From NCBI GenBank assembly GCA_910585995.1, contig CAJUGG010000032.1:75011-139010 (forward strand): DNA of 64,000 bases, given 5' to 3'. Each line of letters starts with the position of its first letter. Positions within the stretch are counted from its first letter, which is position 1. Shown here in pieces: positions 1-6,994 of the stretch. The translations under genes and the position numbers were made by a program. The notes under the pieces are model-generated. The model did not search any database and had not been told where the DNA came from. It saw only the letters and a list, made by a program, of their open reading frames with translations. The DNA is from an uncultured Lachnospiraceae bacterium (lineage in GTDB: Bacteria; Bacillota; Clostridia; Lachnospirales; Lachnospiraceae).

Positions 1-251
1 ATCATCGCGATCCCATAGTGGTTTGCATCATGAATACTGTGAATATTGACAGCATTTCCATTGACAAAAATCTCTCCTGCATCTTTTTGGTAGACGCCGG
101 TCATAATCTTCATCAGCGTGGATTTTCCAGCCCCGTTTCCCCCTACAAGCGCATGCACTTCTCCTTTTTTCATGGAGAAATCCACACCCTTTAATACAGG
201 AACTGCGAAAGATTTTTGAATCCCTTTCATCTCCAATACATATTCGCTCAT
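1..251 (-). CDS. Sugar ABC transporter ATP-binding protein (5' part only)
   Basis: The first 83 codons of an ABC ATPase are visible; the rest lies beyond the left edge. The start ATG is at 249-251. A Walker A motif GGNGAGKST occupies residues 37-45, preceded by the usual ABC N-terminal strand pattern. By family knowledge, this start (a short leader, then KGIQKSF and LKGVDFSMKKGEVHAL) is typical of RbsA/MglA-type ATPases, which carry two ATPase domains and energise monosaccharide uptake at the membrane. It starts 31 bp downstream of the binding-protein gene, so the two are probably one operon. No strong ribosome binding site is seen. The substrate cannot be read from this part. Confidence 0.85.
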   Translation of the reverse strand, partial: MSEYVLEMKGIQKSFAVPVLKGVDFSMKKGEVHALVGGNGAGKSTLMKIMTGVYQKDAGEIFVNGNAVNIHSIHDANHYGIAM

Positions 252-282
252 CCTATTTACCCGTTCTTTCTTATATTCGCCC

Positions 283-1494
283 TTAATTGGTCATTGCATC
301 TTTAATCGTGTCAGGAGCCTCTGTATGGTACACTTCCTGATAAGCCTCTAAAAGATTGGACTGCTCCACACGCTTTGCCGGAACTGCCACGTACGCAGGC
401 GCCTCTTTGCCAAGCAGCGCATATGCCGCCAAGGTAGCTTCTGCAACGCCCTGGTCATAAGGAAGCTGTGCGCCAAGACCCAATACATTTCCTTCTGCAA
501 TCTCTTTTGCGATGTTATTTCCAAGGTCAATCGTACTCAATAAGATATCGTCTCTTCCGGCTGCACGAAGTGCGGACAGCGCACCCTCACATGGGATATC
601 CCAGTGGACAAACATCGCCTCGATATTCGGATTCTGTGTGATCATCGCATCTGCCACCACATCGCATCCATTCTCATCCTGGAATCCCATCTTGGATACC
701 ACTTCAATCTCCGGATATTTCTCAGCCATCTCTTTTTCAAATGCTTCCAGTCTCTGATTGGTCACAAAGAAATCCACATCATAGTAGATAATGCCGATCT
801 TTCCTTTTCCGCCAAGAGCCTCTCCGATCAGATCTGCCGCGATCAGGCCATTGCCGTAGTTATCTGCGGAGACACAGCTTACATAGTTCTCTCCTGCGGT
901 AAATCCAGACGGCACATTATCCATAAAGACCACCTTGATTCCGCTGTCAGCCACACGCTGATAAGCATTAGCTGTAGAAGTTGCATCGGTTGGGATGGAC
1001 ACCAGAATATCCGGCTCCTTTGCCATAATGGTCTCTAAGTCAGACACTTGCTTTTCCGCAGAAAAATTGGCATCTGTGACTGCTGTGATCTCGATTCCTA
1101 ATTTTGCAAATGTATCTTCCAGCCCTTTTTGCTGTGCAGATGACCAGTCATTGCCGCCGTAGTGAAAACTGATCGCTGCAGTATAGCCTCCCGCCTGTAT
1201 CTGCGCGATCTCTTCGTCAGTCAAAGACAGCTCTGTCGCAAGTACGGCACTCTCTCCATTAGGCCCTGTGGATTTGATCTCACCGCTTCCGCTTGTTGTA
1301 CTCTCAGCCGGTGCTGTACTTTCGGCAGCATCTGCTTCCGGTTCGGTCGTCTCTATTTCCTCTGTCTCTTGTGTCTCATCCTGTGTTACGTCCTGGCTTT
1401 CTGCATCTGTTGCAGGACTGCTTCCGCAGCCGGCAGCCAATACGCTTGTCATAGCAGCAATACATAATATGGATAACCATCTTTTCGCTTTCAT
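283..1494 (-). CDS. Sugar-binding lipoprotein of an ABC transporter (periplasmic-binding-protein type 1 fold)
   Basis: A 403-residue lipoprotein. A signal peptide with a lipobox ending in Cys23 (LAAGC) is followed by an acidic, Ser/Thr-rich linker to about residue 80, then a binding domain of the ribose/galactose-binding type. It should hang from the outer face of the membrane and deliver a sugar-like ligand to the ABC transporter encoded next to it. The start has a good ribosome binding site (AGGAGG 6-7 bases upstream). It is the second gene of a leftward operon: TIM-barrel enzyme, binding protein, ATPase. Residues about 98-400 are clearly homologous to the C-terminal half of the LacI-type regulator at 4878-6905; for example YTAAISFHY (about 104-112) and YVSCVS occur in both. 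Ligand unknown. Confidence 0.93.
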   Translation of the reverse strand: MKAKRWLSILCIAAMTSVLAAGCGSSPATDAESQDVTQDETQETEEIETTEPEADAAESTAPAESTTSGSGEIKSTGPNGESAVLATELSLTDEEIAQIQAGGYTAAISFHYGGNDWSSAQQKGLEDTFAKLGIEITAVTDANFSAEKQVSDLETIMAKEPDILVSIPTDATSTANAYQRVADSGIKVVFMDNVPSGFTAGENYVSCVSADNYGNGLIAADLIGEALGGKGKIGIIYYDVDFFVTNQRLEAFEKEMAEKYPEIEVVSKMGFQDENGCDVVADAMITQNPNIEAMFVHWDIPCEGALSALRAAGRDDILLSTIDLGNNIAKEIAEGNVLGLGAQLPYDQGVAEATLAAYALLGKEAPAYVAVPAKRVEQSNLLEAYQEVYHTEAPDTIKDAMTN

Positions 1495-1510
1495 ATGTTC
1501 CTCCTGTTCT

Positions 1511-2323
1511 CTAGATCAATTTTCCTTTTAAATACTCATAAGATACTTTGCACGCCTTCGCGGGATCTCCAGCGTATCCATCCACTTCCACCAGGTAGTC
1601 GCCCGTATATCCCTGTTCCTTTAAAAATGCCAGGACGCCTTCCAGATCAATGCTGCCCGTACCAAGGGGAGCAAATCCATTCTGATCCAGATCTTTTAGA
1701 TGGACGAATGAGATCCGGTCATAATATTTTTTGACAATCGCCAGAGGGTCTCCTCCGCCAGCTGCCAGATGGGCCAGATCCGGGCAGATCTTAATGTCCG
1801 TACGCTCAAATAATTTGTCGATCTGCTCAGGTTTTTCTGCCATCGAACCCAGATGCGGATGATAACTCGCTTCGATGCCATGGTCTGCAAATACTTTAGA
1901 TGCCTCCAAAAGTCCCTCGGCCAGAAGCTGATAATCTTCTTCCTGGATTCCTTTTCCTCTGATCGCTCCGCCGCAGAACGCCACATAGGATACTCCTACC
2001 TGCTCTGCCAGCGATGCTACTGCTTTCATATGATGCATCTCATCCTCCAGTGCATCCTTGTAGATAAAGTTGGCACCAACACAGACACTCATCATGCCAG
2101 CCTGATATCTTGCAAGCATATCTTTCAGCACCCCAAGATCCGCTGCATATTTGGTAAGATTTCCTTCCAACACTTCTATGTAACGAAAACCTACATTCGT
2201 GATCTCTTTCAGGACTGCCTCATCATCACACAAGGTCAGATAGCGAATATCCTTGACACTTGTCACCCCGCCTCCATCTCCAACCAGCGGACCGAATCCA
2301 TTTGTCATGTATCCCAGTTTCAT
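1511..2323 (-). CDS. Sugar phosphate isomerase/epimerase-like TIM-barrel protein
   Basis: A 270-residue protein of the xylose-isomerase-like TIM-barrel superfamily (AP-endonuclease-2 fold). Likely metal ligands occur in the expected order: Glu in RYIEVLEG, His in EASYHPH, Asp/His in CPDLAHL, His in SFVHLKD and Glu in YLVEVDG. The start is set at the ATG at 2321-2323, which has GGAGG 7 bases upstream; the open frame extends 13 codons further but without a ribosome binding site. First gene of a leftward operon with the binding protein and ABC ATPase, expressed from a promoter overlapped by an ATTTGCGCAAAT operator. Members isomerise or epimerise keto-sugars, inositol derivatives or keto-glycosides; the substrate here is unknown. 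Confidence 0.88.
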   Translation of the reverse strand: MKLGYMTNGFGPLVGDGGGVTSVKDIRYLTLCDDEAVLKEITNVGFRYIEVLEGNLTKYAADLGVLKDMLARYQAGMMSVCVGANFIYKDALEDEMHHMKAVASLAEQVGVSYVAFCGGAIRGKGIQEEDYQLLAEGLLEASKVFADHGIEASYHPHLGSMAEKPEQIDKLFERTDIKICPDLAHLAAGGGDPLAIVKKYYDRISFVHLKDLDQNGFAPLGTGSIDLEGVLAFLKEQGYTGDYLVEVDGYAGDPAKACKVSYEYLKGKLI

Positions 2324-2352
2324 AAAATCCTCCTTTTTCTTTGTTTTTACAA

Positions 2353-2405
2353 ATTTGCGCAAATCAATGTGACCTCAATATATCCTATCTCCGCCATTTT
2401 GTCAA
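2353..2405 (-). promoter_or_regulatory. Leftward catabolic promoter with LacI-type operator
   Basis: On the minus strand, -35 TTGACA (2400-2405) and -10 TATATT (2377-2382) are separated by exactly 17 bp. A perfect 12-bp palindrome ATTTGCGCAAAT lies at 2353-2364, just downstream of the predicted transcription start, a classical repressor position. It drives the TIM-barrel, binding protein and ABC ATPase operon. The palindrome has the central CG expected of LacI-family operators. Confidence 0.85.
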
Positions 2406-2514
2406 TGTTTCCTGTGATTTTTCTTTTTATTTGTATTTATTGCACAATTTCTCTTCTTATTTTTGTGCTATATTCACAAATCGCAGCCATTTTTTACTAT
2501 TTTTATTTTTCTTG

Positions 2515-2565
2515 TTGACTTTTTCCTATTCCCATTATATAATTTTTTCATAAATTTGCGCAAAT
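2515..2565 (+). promoter_or_regulatory. Rightward catabolic promoter with LacI-type operator
   Basis: On the plus strand, -35 TTGACT (2515-2520) and -10 TATAAT (2538-2543) are separated by 17 bp. A second perfect copy of ATTTGCGCAAAT lies at 2554-2565, over or just after the transcription start. The layout mirrors the leftward promoter, so one repressor can shut both arms of the locus. The 272-bp gap between the divergent genes holds these two promoters and otherwise AT-rich DNA. Confidence 0.85.
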
Positions 2566-2595
2566 ATAGAAAAATAAAGAAAAGGAGACTCCACC

Positions 2596-3510
2596 ATGAA
2601 ATTAGGTTTTGTATCTGCAATCTTAGACAACTGTTCTTTTGAAGAGGTAATTGATACGGCTGCTTCTATTGGATATGAATGTGTAGAAGTTGCCTGCTGG
2701 CCAGTAGAAAAGGCTTCCAGAAGATATGCCGGCGTGACACATATCCATGTGGAAGAACTGGATGCAGAAAAAATCCAAAAGATCAATGATTATTGTAAGC
2801 AAAAAAACGTCGCAATCTCTGCACTTGCATATTATCCCAATGTATTGACCGAGGATCACAAGGAGCAGGAAAAGATCAAAAATCATCTGATCGCGATGAT
2901 CGAGGCAGCGCCAAAGCTTCACGTGGATACCATCACAACTTTTATTGGCAGAGCGCAGCATAAGACTATTGAGGAAAATCTGGAACTATTTCAAGAGATC
3001 TGGAAACCAATTATCAAGGTTGCAGAGGAAAAGAAAGTCAGAATTGCGATCGAAAACTGTCCGATGCTCTTTGATGACGGACAGTGGCCAGGAGGACAGA
3101 ACCTGATGACCACACCTGCCATCTGGCGAAAAGTCTTCTCTTTGCTTCCAAGCGATTATCTGGGCCTGAACTATGACCCTTCCCATTTTATCTGGCAGCA
3201 GATGGACTATATCGCACCTCTGTATGAGTTTAAAGAGAAGATCTTCCATGTCCACTATAAGGATATCAAACTCTATCCTGACAAGCTTCGCGATGTTGGA
3301 ATCATGGCTTATCCGCTTCAGTACATGTCGCCAAAGCTTCCGGGACTTGGGGATGTGGATTGGGGAAAATATGTCTCTGCGCTCAATGAGATCGGCTATG
3401 ATGGTTACAGCTGCATTGAGATCGAAGACAAAGCTTTTGAAGGAACCTCAGAGCGGGTACTTGACTCCCTCAAGCTCTCCTACCGCTATATGCGTCAATA
3501 TGTTATTTAA
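2596..3510 (+). CDS. Sugar phosphate isomerase/epimerase-like TIM-barrel protein (second copy in locus)
   Basis: A 304-residue xylose-isomerase-like TIM-barrel protein. The ATG at 2596 follows AAAGGAG. Expected metal-site segments are present: ECVEVACW near residue 35, RIAIENC near 155, NYDPSHF near 195, FHVHYKD near 220 and CIEIED near 275. It is the first gene of the rightward operon with the Gfo/Idh/MocA oxidoreductase. It is only distantly similar to the protein at 1511-2323, so the two probably act on different intermediates. Pairing such enzymes with a Gfo/Idh/MocA oxidoreductase is known from inositol catabolism and from oxidative cleavage of glycosides through 3-keto intermediates; which of these applies is not shown by the sequence. 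Confidence 0.88.
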   Translation: MKLGFVSAILDNCSFEEVIDTAASIGYECVEVACWPVEKASRRYAGVTHIHVEELDAEKIQKINDYCKQKNVAISALAYYPNVLTEDHKEQEKIKNHLIAMIEAAPKLHVDTITTFIGRAQHKTIEENLELFQEIWKPIIKVAEEKKVRIAIENCPMLFDDGQWPGGQNLMTTPAIWRKVFSLLPSDYLGLNYDPSHFIWQQMDYIAPLYEFKEKIFHVHYKDIKLYPDKLRDVGIMAYPLQYMSPKLPGLGDVDWGKYVSALNEIGYDGYSCIEIEDKAFEGTSERVLDSLKLSYRYMRQYVI

Positions 3511-3530
3511 TCAAATATTTATGAAAAACA

Positions 3531-3619
3531 GCATCTGTCCGAAAGCAGCCCGGAAGGATTTTACAGAACGAAGTGATGGAAAATTCTTCCAGATGCCAGG
3601 GCGAAGTGAGGACAGATGC
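3531..3619. repeat. Nested palindromic element between two catabolic genes
   Basis: The 135-bp gap between the TIM-barrel gene and the oxidoreductase gene holds a nested inverted repeat. The outer arms GCATCTGTCC (3531-3540) and GGACAGATGC (3610-3619) are perfect; inside, GGAAGGATTTT pairs with AAAATTCTTCC with one mismatch. The sequence between has a repeated GAAGTGA motif. There is no T-run, so this is unlikely to be a terminator; it could be a REP-like extragenic palindrome or an mRNA processing or stabilising hairpin. Confidence 0.55.
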
Positions 3620-3645
3620 GGAACTTAGATAAGGAGGATCGAATC

Positions 3646-4818
3646 ATGAGAGAAATGAAAGTTGGACTAATCGGAGCTGGATTTATGGCAAAAGCTCATG
3701 CCATTGCCTATGCCGGGATGCCTATGTTCTTCTGGCCGGCACCTGTGATGCCCATTAAGCAGACGATTGTTGATCTAAACGAAGAGACCGCAAAAGAGTC
3801 GGCAAAAAAATTAGGCTTTGCAGCCTATGAGACAGACTGGCGCAAAATGATCGAAGACCCGGAGATTGATATTGTAGACATCTGTACGCCGAACAATGTC
3901 CATGCGGAAATTGCAATCGCTGCAGCCAAGGCAGGCAAGCATATTCTCTGCGAAAAACCTATGGCTCTTACTTCGCAGCAGGCAAAAGAGATGTATCAGG
4001 CGGCAAAAGAAAACCAGATCACAACGATGGTTGCCTTTAATTATCGCCGTACGCCGGCAGTTCAGCTTGCTAAAAAATACATAGAAGAAGGTGCACTCGG
4101 AGAGCTTCTGGATTTTCGCGGCACCTACCTGCAGGACTGGTCTGCTGACCCGAACTCACCGCTCTCCTGGCGTTTTCAGAAAAATATCTGCGGAAGCGGC
4201 GCGCTTGGGGATATCGGCACACATATTGTCGATATGCTGCGCTTTTTAGTCGGAGAGTTTGCATCGGTCAATGCAAGGACTGCGACCTATATCACAGAGC
4301 GTCCTGTCCAGTCCGGACTGGTGGACAGCCTTGGAACCGTCAAAAGCAGCAGTGACACTTTGAAAAAACCGGTGGATGTGGATGACCACTGCTGTTTTAT
4401 GGTGCAGTGTAAAAATGGCGTCTTCGGAACCATTGAAGCAACCCGAAATGCCTGGGGACGCAACAACTATATTACATTTGAGATCCATGGAACTGAAGGT
4501 TCTCTCTTCTTTAACTATGAGCGGCGGGACGAACTAAAGGTCTGCTTTGCCAAAGACGGCGATGACCGGCGCGGATTCCGCACCGTCTACACAGGACCCT
4601 CACACCCCTACGGAAATCAGTTATGGCCGATCCCGGCACTGGGAATTGGATATACAGAGACGAAGATGATTGAAATCTATGAATTTCTGAAAGCCGTCGC
4701 AGACGGCACGCAGGCAGAACCCGGCTTCCGCGACGGATATATCACGGAGCTGATCTCCGATGCGATCTTAGAATCCGCCAGGACACATACCTGGACAGAT
4801 GTACAGACGATTGACTAA
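3646..4818 (+). CDS. Gfo/Idh/MocA family oxidoreductase
   Basis: A 390-residue NAD(P)-dependent oxidoreductase. The N-terminus carries a Rossmann dinucleotide-binding motif GLIGAGFMAKAHA (about residues 7-19), followed by the family signature CEKPMAL (about 102-108), where the Lys is catalytic, and a GDIGTHIVDMLRFLVG helix (about 195-210) that supplies the catalytic Asp/His. The C-terminal half is the usual alpha/beta substrate domain. The ATG at 3646 is chosen because AAGGAGG stands 8 bases upstream; an ATG ten codons earlier has none. Second gene of the operon with the TIM-barrel enzyme at 2596. It probably oxidises or reduces a hydroxyl of a cyclic polyol, sugar or glycoside. Substrate unknown. 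Confidence 0.92.
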   Translation: MREMKVGLIGAGFMAKAHAIAYAGMPMFFWPAPVMPIKQTIVDLNEETAKESAKKLGFAAYETDWRKMIEDPEIDIVDICTPNNVHAEIAIAAAKAGKHILCEKPMALTSQQAKEMYQAAKENQITTMVAFNYRRTPAVQLAKKYIEEGALGELLDFRGTYLQDWSADPNSPLSWRFQKNICGSGALGDIGTHIVDMLRFLVGEFASVNARTATYITERPVQSGLVDSLGTVKSSSDTLKKPVDVDDHCCFMVQCKNGVFGTIEATRNAWGRNNYITFEIHGTEGSLFFNYERRDELKVCFAKDGDDRRGFRTVYTGPSHPYGNQLWPIPALGIGYTETKMIEIYEFLKAVADGTQAEPGFRDGYITELISDAILESARTHTWTDVQTID

Positions 4819-4832
4819 TGTCATGGTTTCCT

Positions 4833-4866
4833 AAAAAAGCTGTCGGCACTTGGCCGGCAGCTTTTT
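4833..4866. terminator. Bidirectional rho-independent terminator
   Basis: A 9-bp stem, GCTGTCGGC with GCCGGCAGC (one G-T pair) and a 5-base loop, is flanked by an A-run on the left and TTTTT on the right. It sits between the convergent oxidoreductase and regulator genes and can end transcription in both directions. Confidence 0.9.
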
Positions 4867-4877
4867 GATCCCACACC

Positions 4878-6905
4878 CTATTCCATAGTAAAATGCGGCA
4901 GATTTTCCCGGATCGCCCGCCTAAGCTCCATGGGCGGGTTCTCTTTGAAGATATCAGACCAGGTCTTCAGAAGATTTTCAGGCGTCACCAGGACGGGTTC
5001 GATCCCGATAAAAGATGGGGTCTGTTTGCCCAAAAGTGCATTGGCGGCCGCTAAAGCGATGGCTTCTCCTTGTTCATAAGGGCACTGTGCACTTAACGTC
5101 TTCACCATCCCGCCTTTTGCCATATTCAATGCGATGGAGTAGTCCAGATCTCCAGTCACCACTGCCACATCCATACGGTCTAACTCTGTCAATGCCCGCA
5201 GCACTTCCAGCGCCGGTCCGTCCCAGGAGACATAAAATGCCTCAACTTCACTGTGATGCCTGACAAACTCTTTTGTCTTTTTATACACCTCTGACTCAGA
5301 CTGAAAGTTAATCTCTCCGCAGATCTGCAGCTCTGGAAATTCTTCCGACAATACCTGTTCTGCCGCATTGTCTCTTTGCCTGGTGGCATAAAAATGCTGA
5401 TTGCCATGACGTACAATTCCCACGTATTTTAGTCCATGGCGCACCATATATTTTCCCAGCCCTTGCCCCATATTCCGGCCATGGGAATACTCGTTGACCG
5501 AGACACAGGAGACATAATCCCCCACGGCAAGCCCGTCTGGTATATTGGTGATTAAGACGAGCCTGGTGTCACTTTGTACCACTTCCTGAAAAGCTTTTGC
5601 TGTATCTTGGTTGTCCACAGGTATCGCAATCAGCAAATCCGGCGACAGAAAACGGATGCTCTCCAGCTGCTTACATTGCATGGAAGCCTCAAAATGCGCA
5701 TCTGTAACAGCGATAATGGAGATCCCTAATTCCTCAAAGATCTTCTTAATCCCTTTTTCTATTAACTGCATCCAGGCTTTGCCCGTATAGTGAAAGGAGA
5801 TCGCCGCCGTGTACTTTTGTCCGCGAATCTGTTCTTTTTCCAACTCCGTAAGCTCCAGCACTTCTGCGCTCTCTGCCTTTTCTCCAAACGGGCCTCTGCC
5901 GATGCCGCAGGTAGAATTTCTCACGTTCAGCCGCACCGGAAGGGTTGTCTTTTGATACTCTGCCTCCTCGCCTTTGATACGCTTCATCAAGGCCTCAAGC
6001 GCCAGCGAACTGCACACAGCCGGCTGTCTGTCAATACACGTCAGCTCAGGAGCCAGCAGAGAAGCCCATTCAAAATCATTCATACTGATGACGGAGATAT
6101 CTTTGGGAATCACAATATTATGCGCACACAGATATTTTAATAACGGCACAATAGGAAAAGAGTTGGCAACCACAATGCCTGTGGGCGGCACCTCCTCTGC
6201 CATCATCTGATCCATCGCCTGAAATACTTCAACCTCAGTATTCAGATTGGGAAAGACAAATCTTTTATGTTCTTCCATTCCATAATCATGAAGTGCCTTT
6301 TGATAACCATCAAAACGCCACGTGGACAGATCTTTGGAATTGCCCATATACGCGATATGTTCATGGCCATTTTTAATCAGATGCTTTGTGGCCTGATAGC
6401 CCCCGTCATACATATCCGGCGAAAACACATCCGCCTGCAGCCCTTTGATCTCTTTTCCGATCAGTACAACCGGCGCACAGATCTCCTGAAAAAATTCCTC
6501 TGTCAGGATTCCACGTTCATCTGGAAATGCAATCACACCACATAAATCCGGCGTCGCCGTAAGCATATTTTTTAACACAGTCAGACGGGAGGGATCTTTG
6601 TCATATTCTGCCGAGACCAGCGTATATTCCGTATCCAATAACAATTTTCTTGTATTTTCTTCTATCTGTCTCTGAAACAGGCTTCCTCTTTCGGAGATCA
6701 GGATAAAGATGTATTTTATTCCATGAGATTTTTGATTTGCTCTCGATTTTTTAATTATAAAATTAGGTAATTCATCCAATTCCTCAATCGCACGCTCCAC
6801 CTTCTCCACCAGCTCTGGACTTACATAGCGCGTATGATTTACGACATGAGAAACCGTCGATGTGGAAACGCCTGCAATCTTTGCAATATCCTTAATTGTT
6901 GCCAT
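4878..6905 (-). CDS. LacI-family repressor fused to a second copy of the locus's sugar-binding protein
   Basis: A 675-residue protein, about twice the usual LacI length. Residues 1-56 form the LacI helix-turn-helix (IKDIAKIAGVSTSTVSHVVN). Residues about 60-335 form the normal LacI ligand-binding domain (GYQATKHLI, SVISMNDFEWASLL). Residues about 350-665 form a second periplasmic-binding-protein domain that aligns along its length with the lipoprotein at 283-1494 (shared YTAAISFHY, YVSCVS, similar C-terminal YEQGEA/YDQGVA stretches). No signal peptide or membrane segment, so it is cytoplasmic. It probably represses both divergent catabolic promoters through ATTTGCGCAAAT and also its own. The second domain may sense the transported ligand or an intermediate. 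The frame is uninterrupted, so this is a real fusion. Confidence 0.93.
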   Translation of the reverse strand: MATIKDIAKIAGVSTSTVSHVVNHTRYVSPELVEKVERAIEELDELPNFIIKKSRANQKSHGIKYIFILISERGSLFQRQIEENTRKLLLDTEYTLVSAEYDKDPSRLTVLKNMLTATPDLCGVIAFPDERGILTEEFFQEICAPVVLIGKEIKGLQADVFSPDMYDGGYQATKHLIKNGHEHIAYMGNSKDLSTWRFDGYQKALHDYGMEEHKRFVFPNLNTEVEVFQAMDQMMAEEVPPTGIVVANSFPIVPLLKYLCAHNIVIPKDISVISMNDFEWASLLAPELTCIDRQPAVCSSLALEALMKRIKGEEAEYQKTTLPVRLNVRNSTCGIGRGPFGEKAESAEVLELTELEKEQIRGQKYTAAISFHYTGKAWMQLIEKGIKKIFEELGISIIAVTDAHFEASMQCKQLESIRFLSPDLLIAIPVDNQDTAKAFQEVVQSDTRLVLITNIPDGLAVGDYVSCVSVNEYSHGRNMGQGLGKYMVRHGLKYVGIVRHGNQHFYATRQRDNAAEQVLSEEFPELQICGEINFQSESEVYKKTKEFVRHHSEVEAFYVSWDGPALEVLRALTELDRMDVAVVTGDLDYSIALNMAKGGMVKTLSAQCPYEQGEAIALAAANALLGKQTPSFIGIEPVLVTPENLLKTWSDIFKENPPMELRRAIRENLPHFTME

Positions 6906-6938
6906 AGCCCTGAACCTCTTATCTCAATATTACTTACC

Positions 6939-6983
6939 ATATTATACAAGGCAGAGGAAAATGTCAAGAAAATTTGCGCAACA
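6939..6983 (-). promoter_or_regulatory. Promoter of the fusion regulator, with near-operator upstream
   Basis: On the minus strand, -35 TTGACA (6962-6967) is followed by TAATAT (6939-6944, 17-bp spacing), overlapping TATAAT (6941-6946, 15-bp spacing). Immediately upstream of the -35, at 6972-6983, is a copy of the locus palindrome that keeps the core TTGCGCAA and differs from ATTTGCGCAAAT only in the last two bases. The upstream position suggests autoregulation different from simple blocking. Confidence 0.75.
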
Positions 6984-6994
6984 AAATAACAGGA

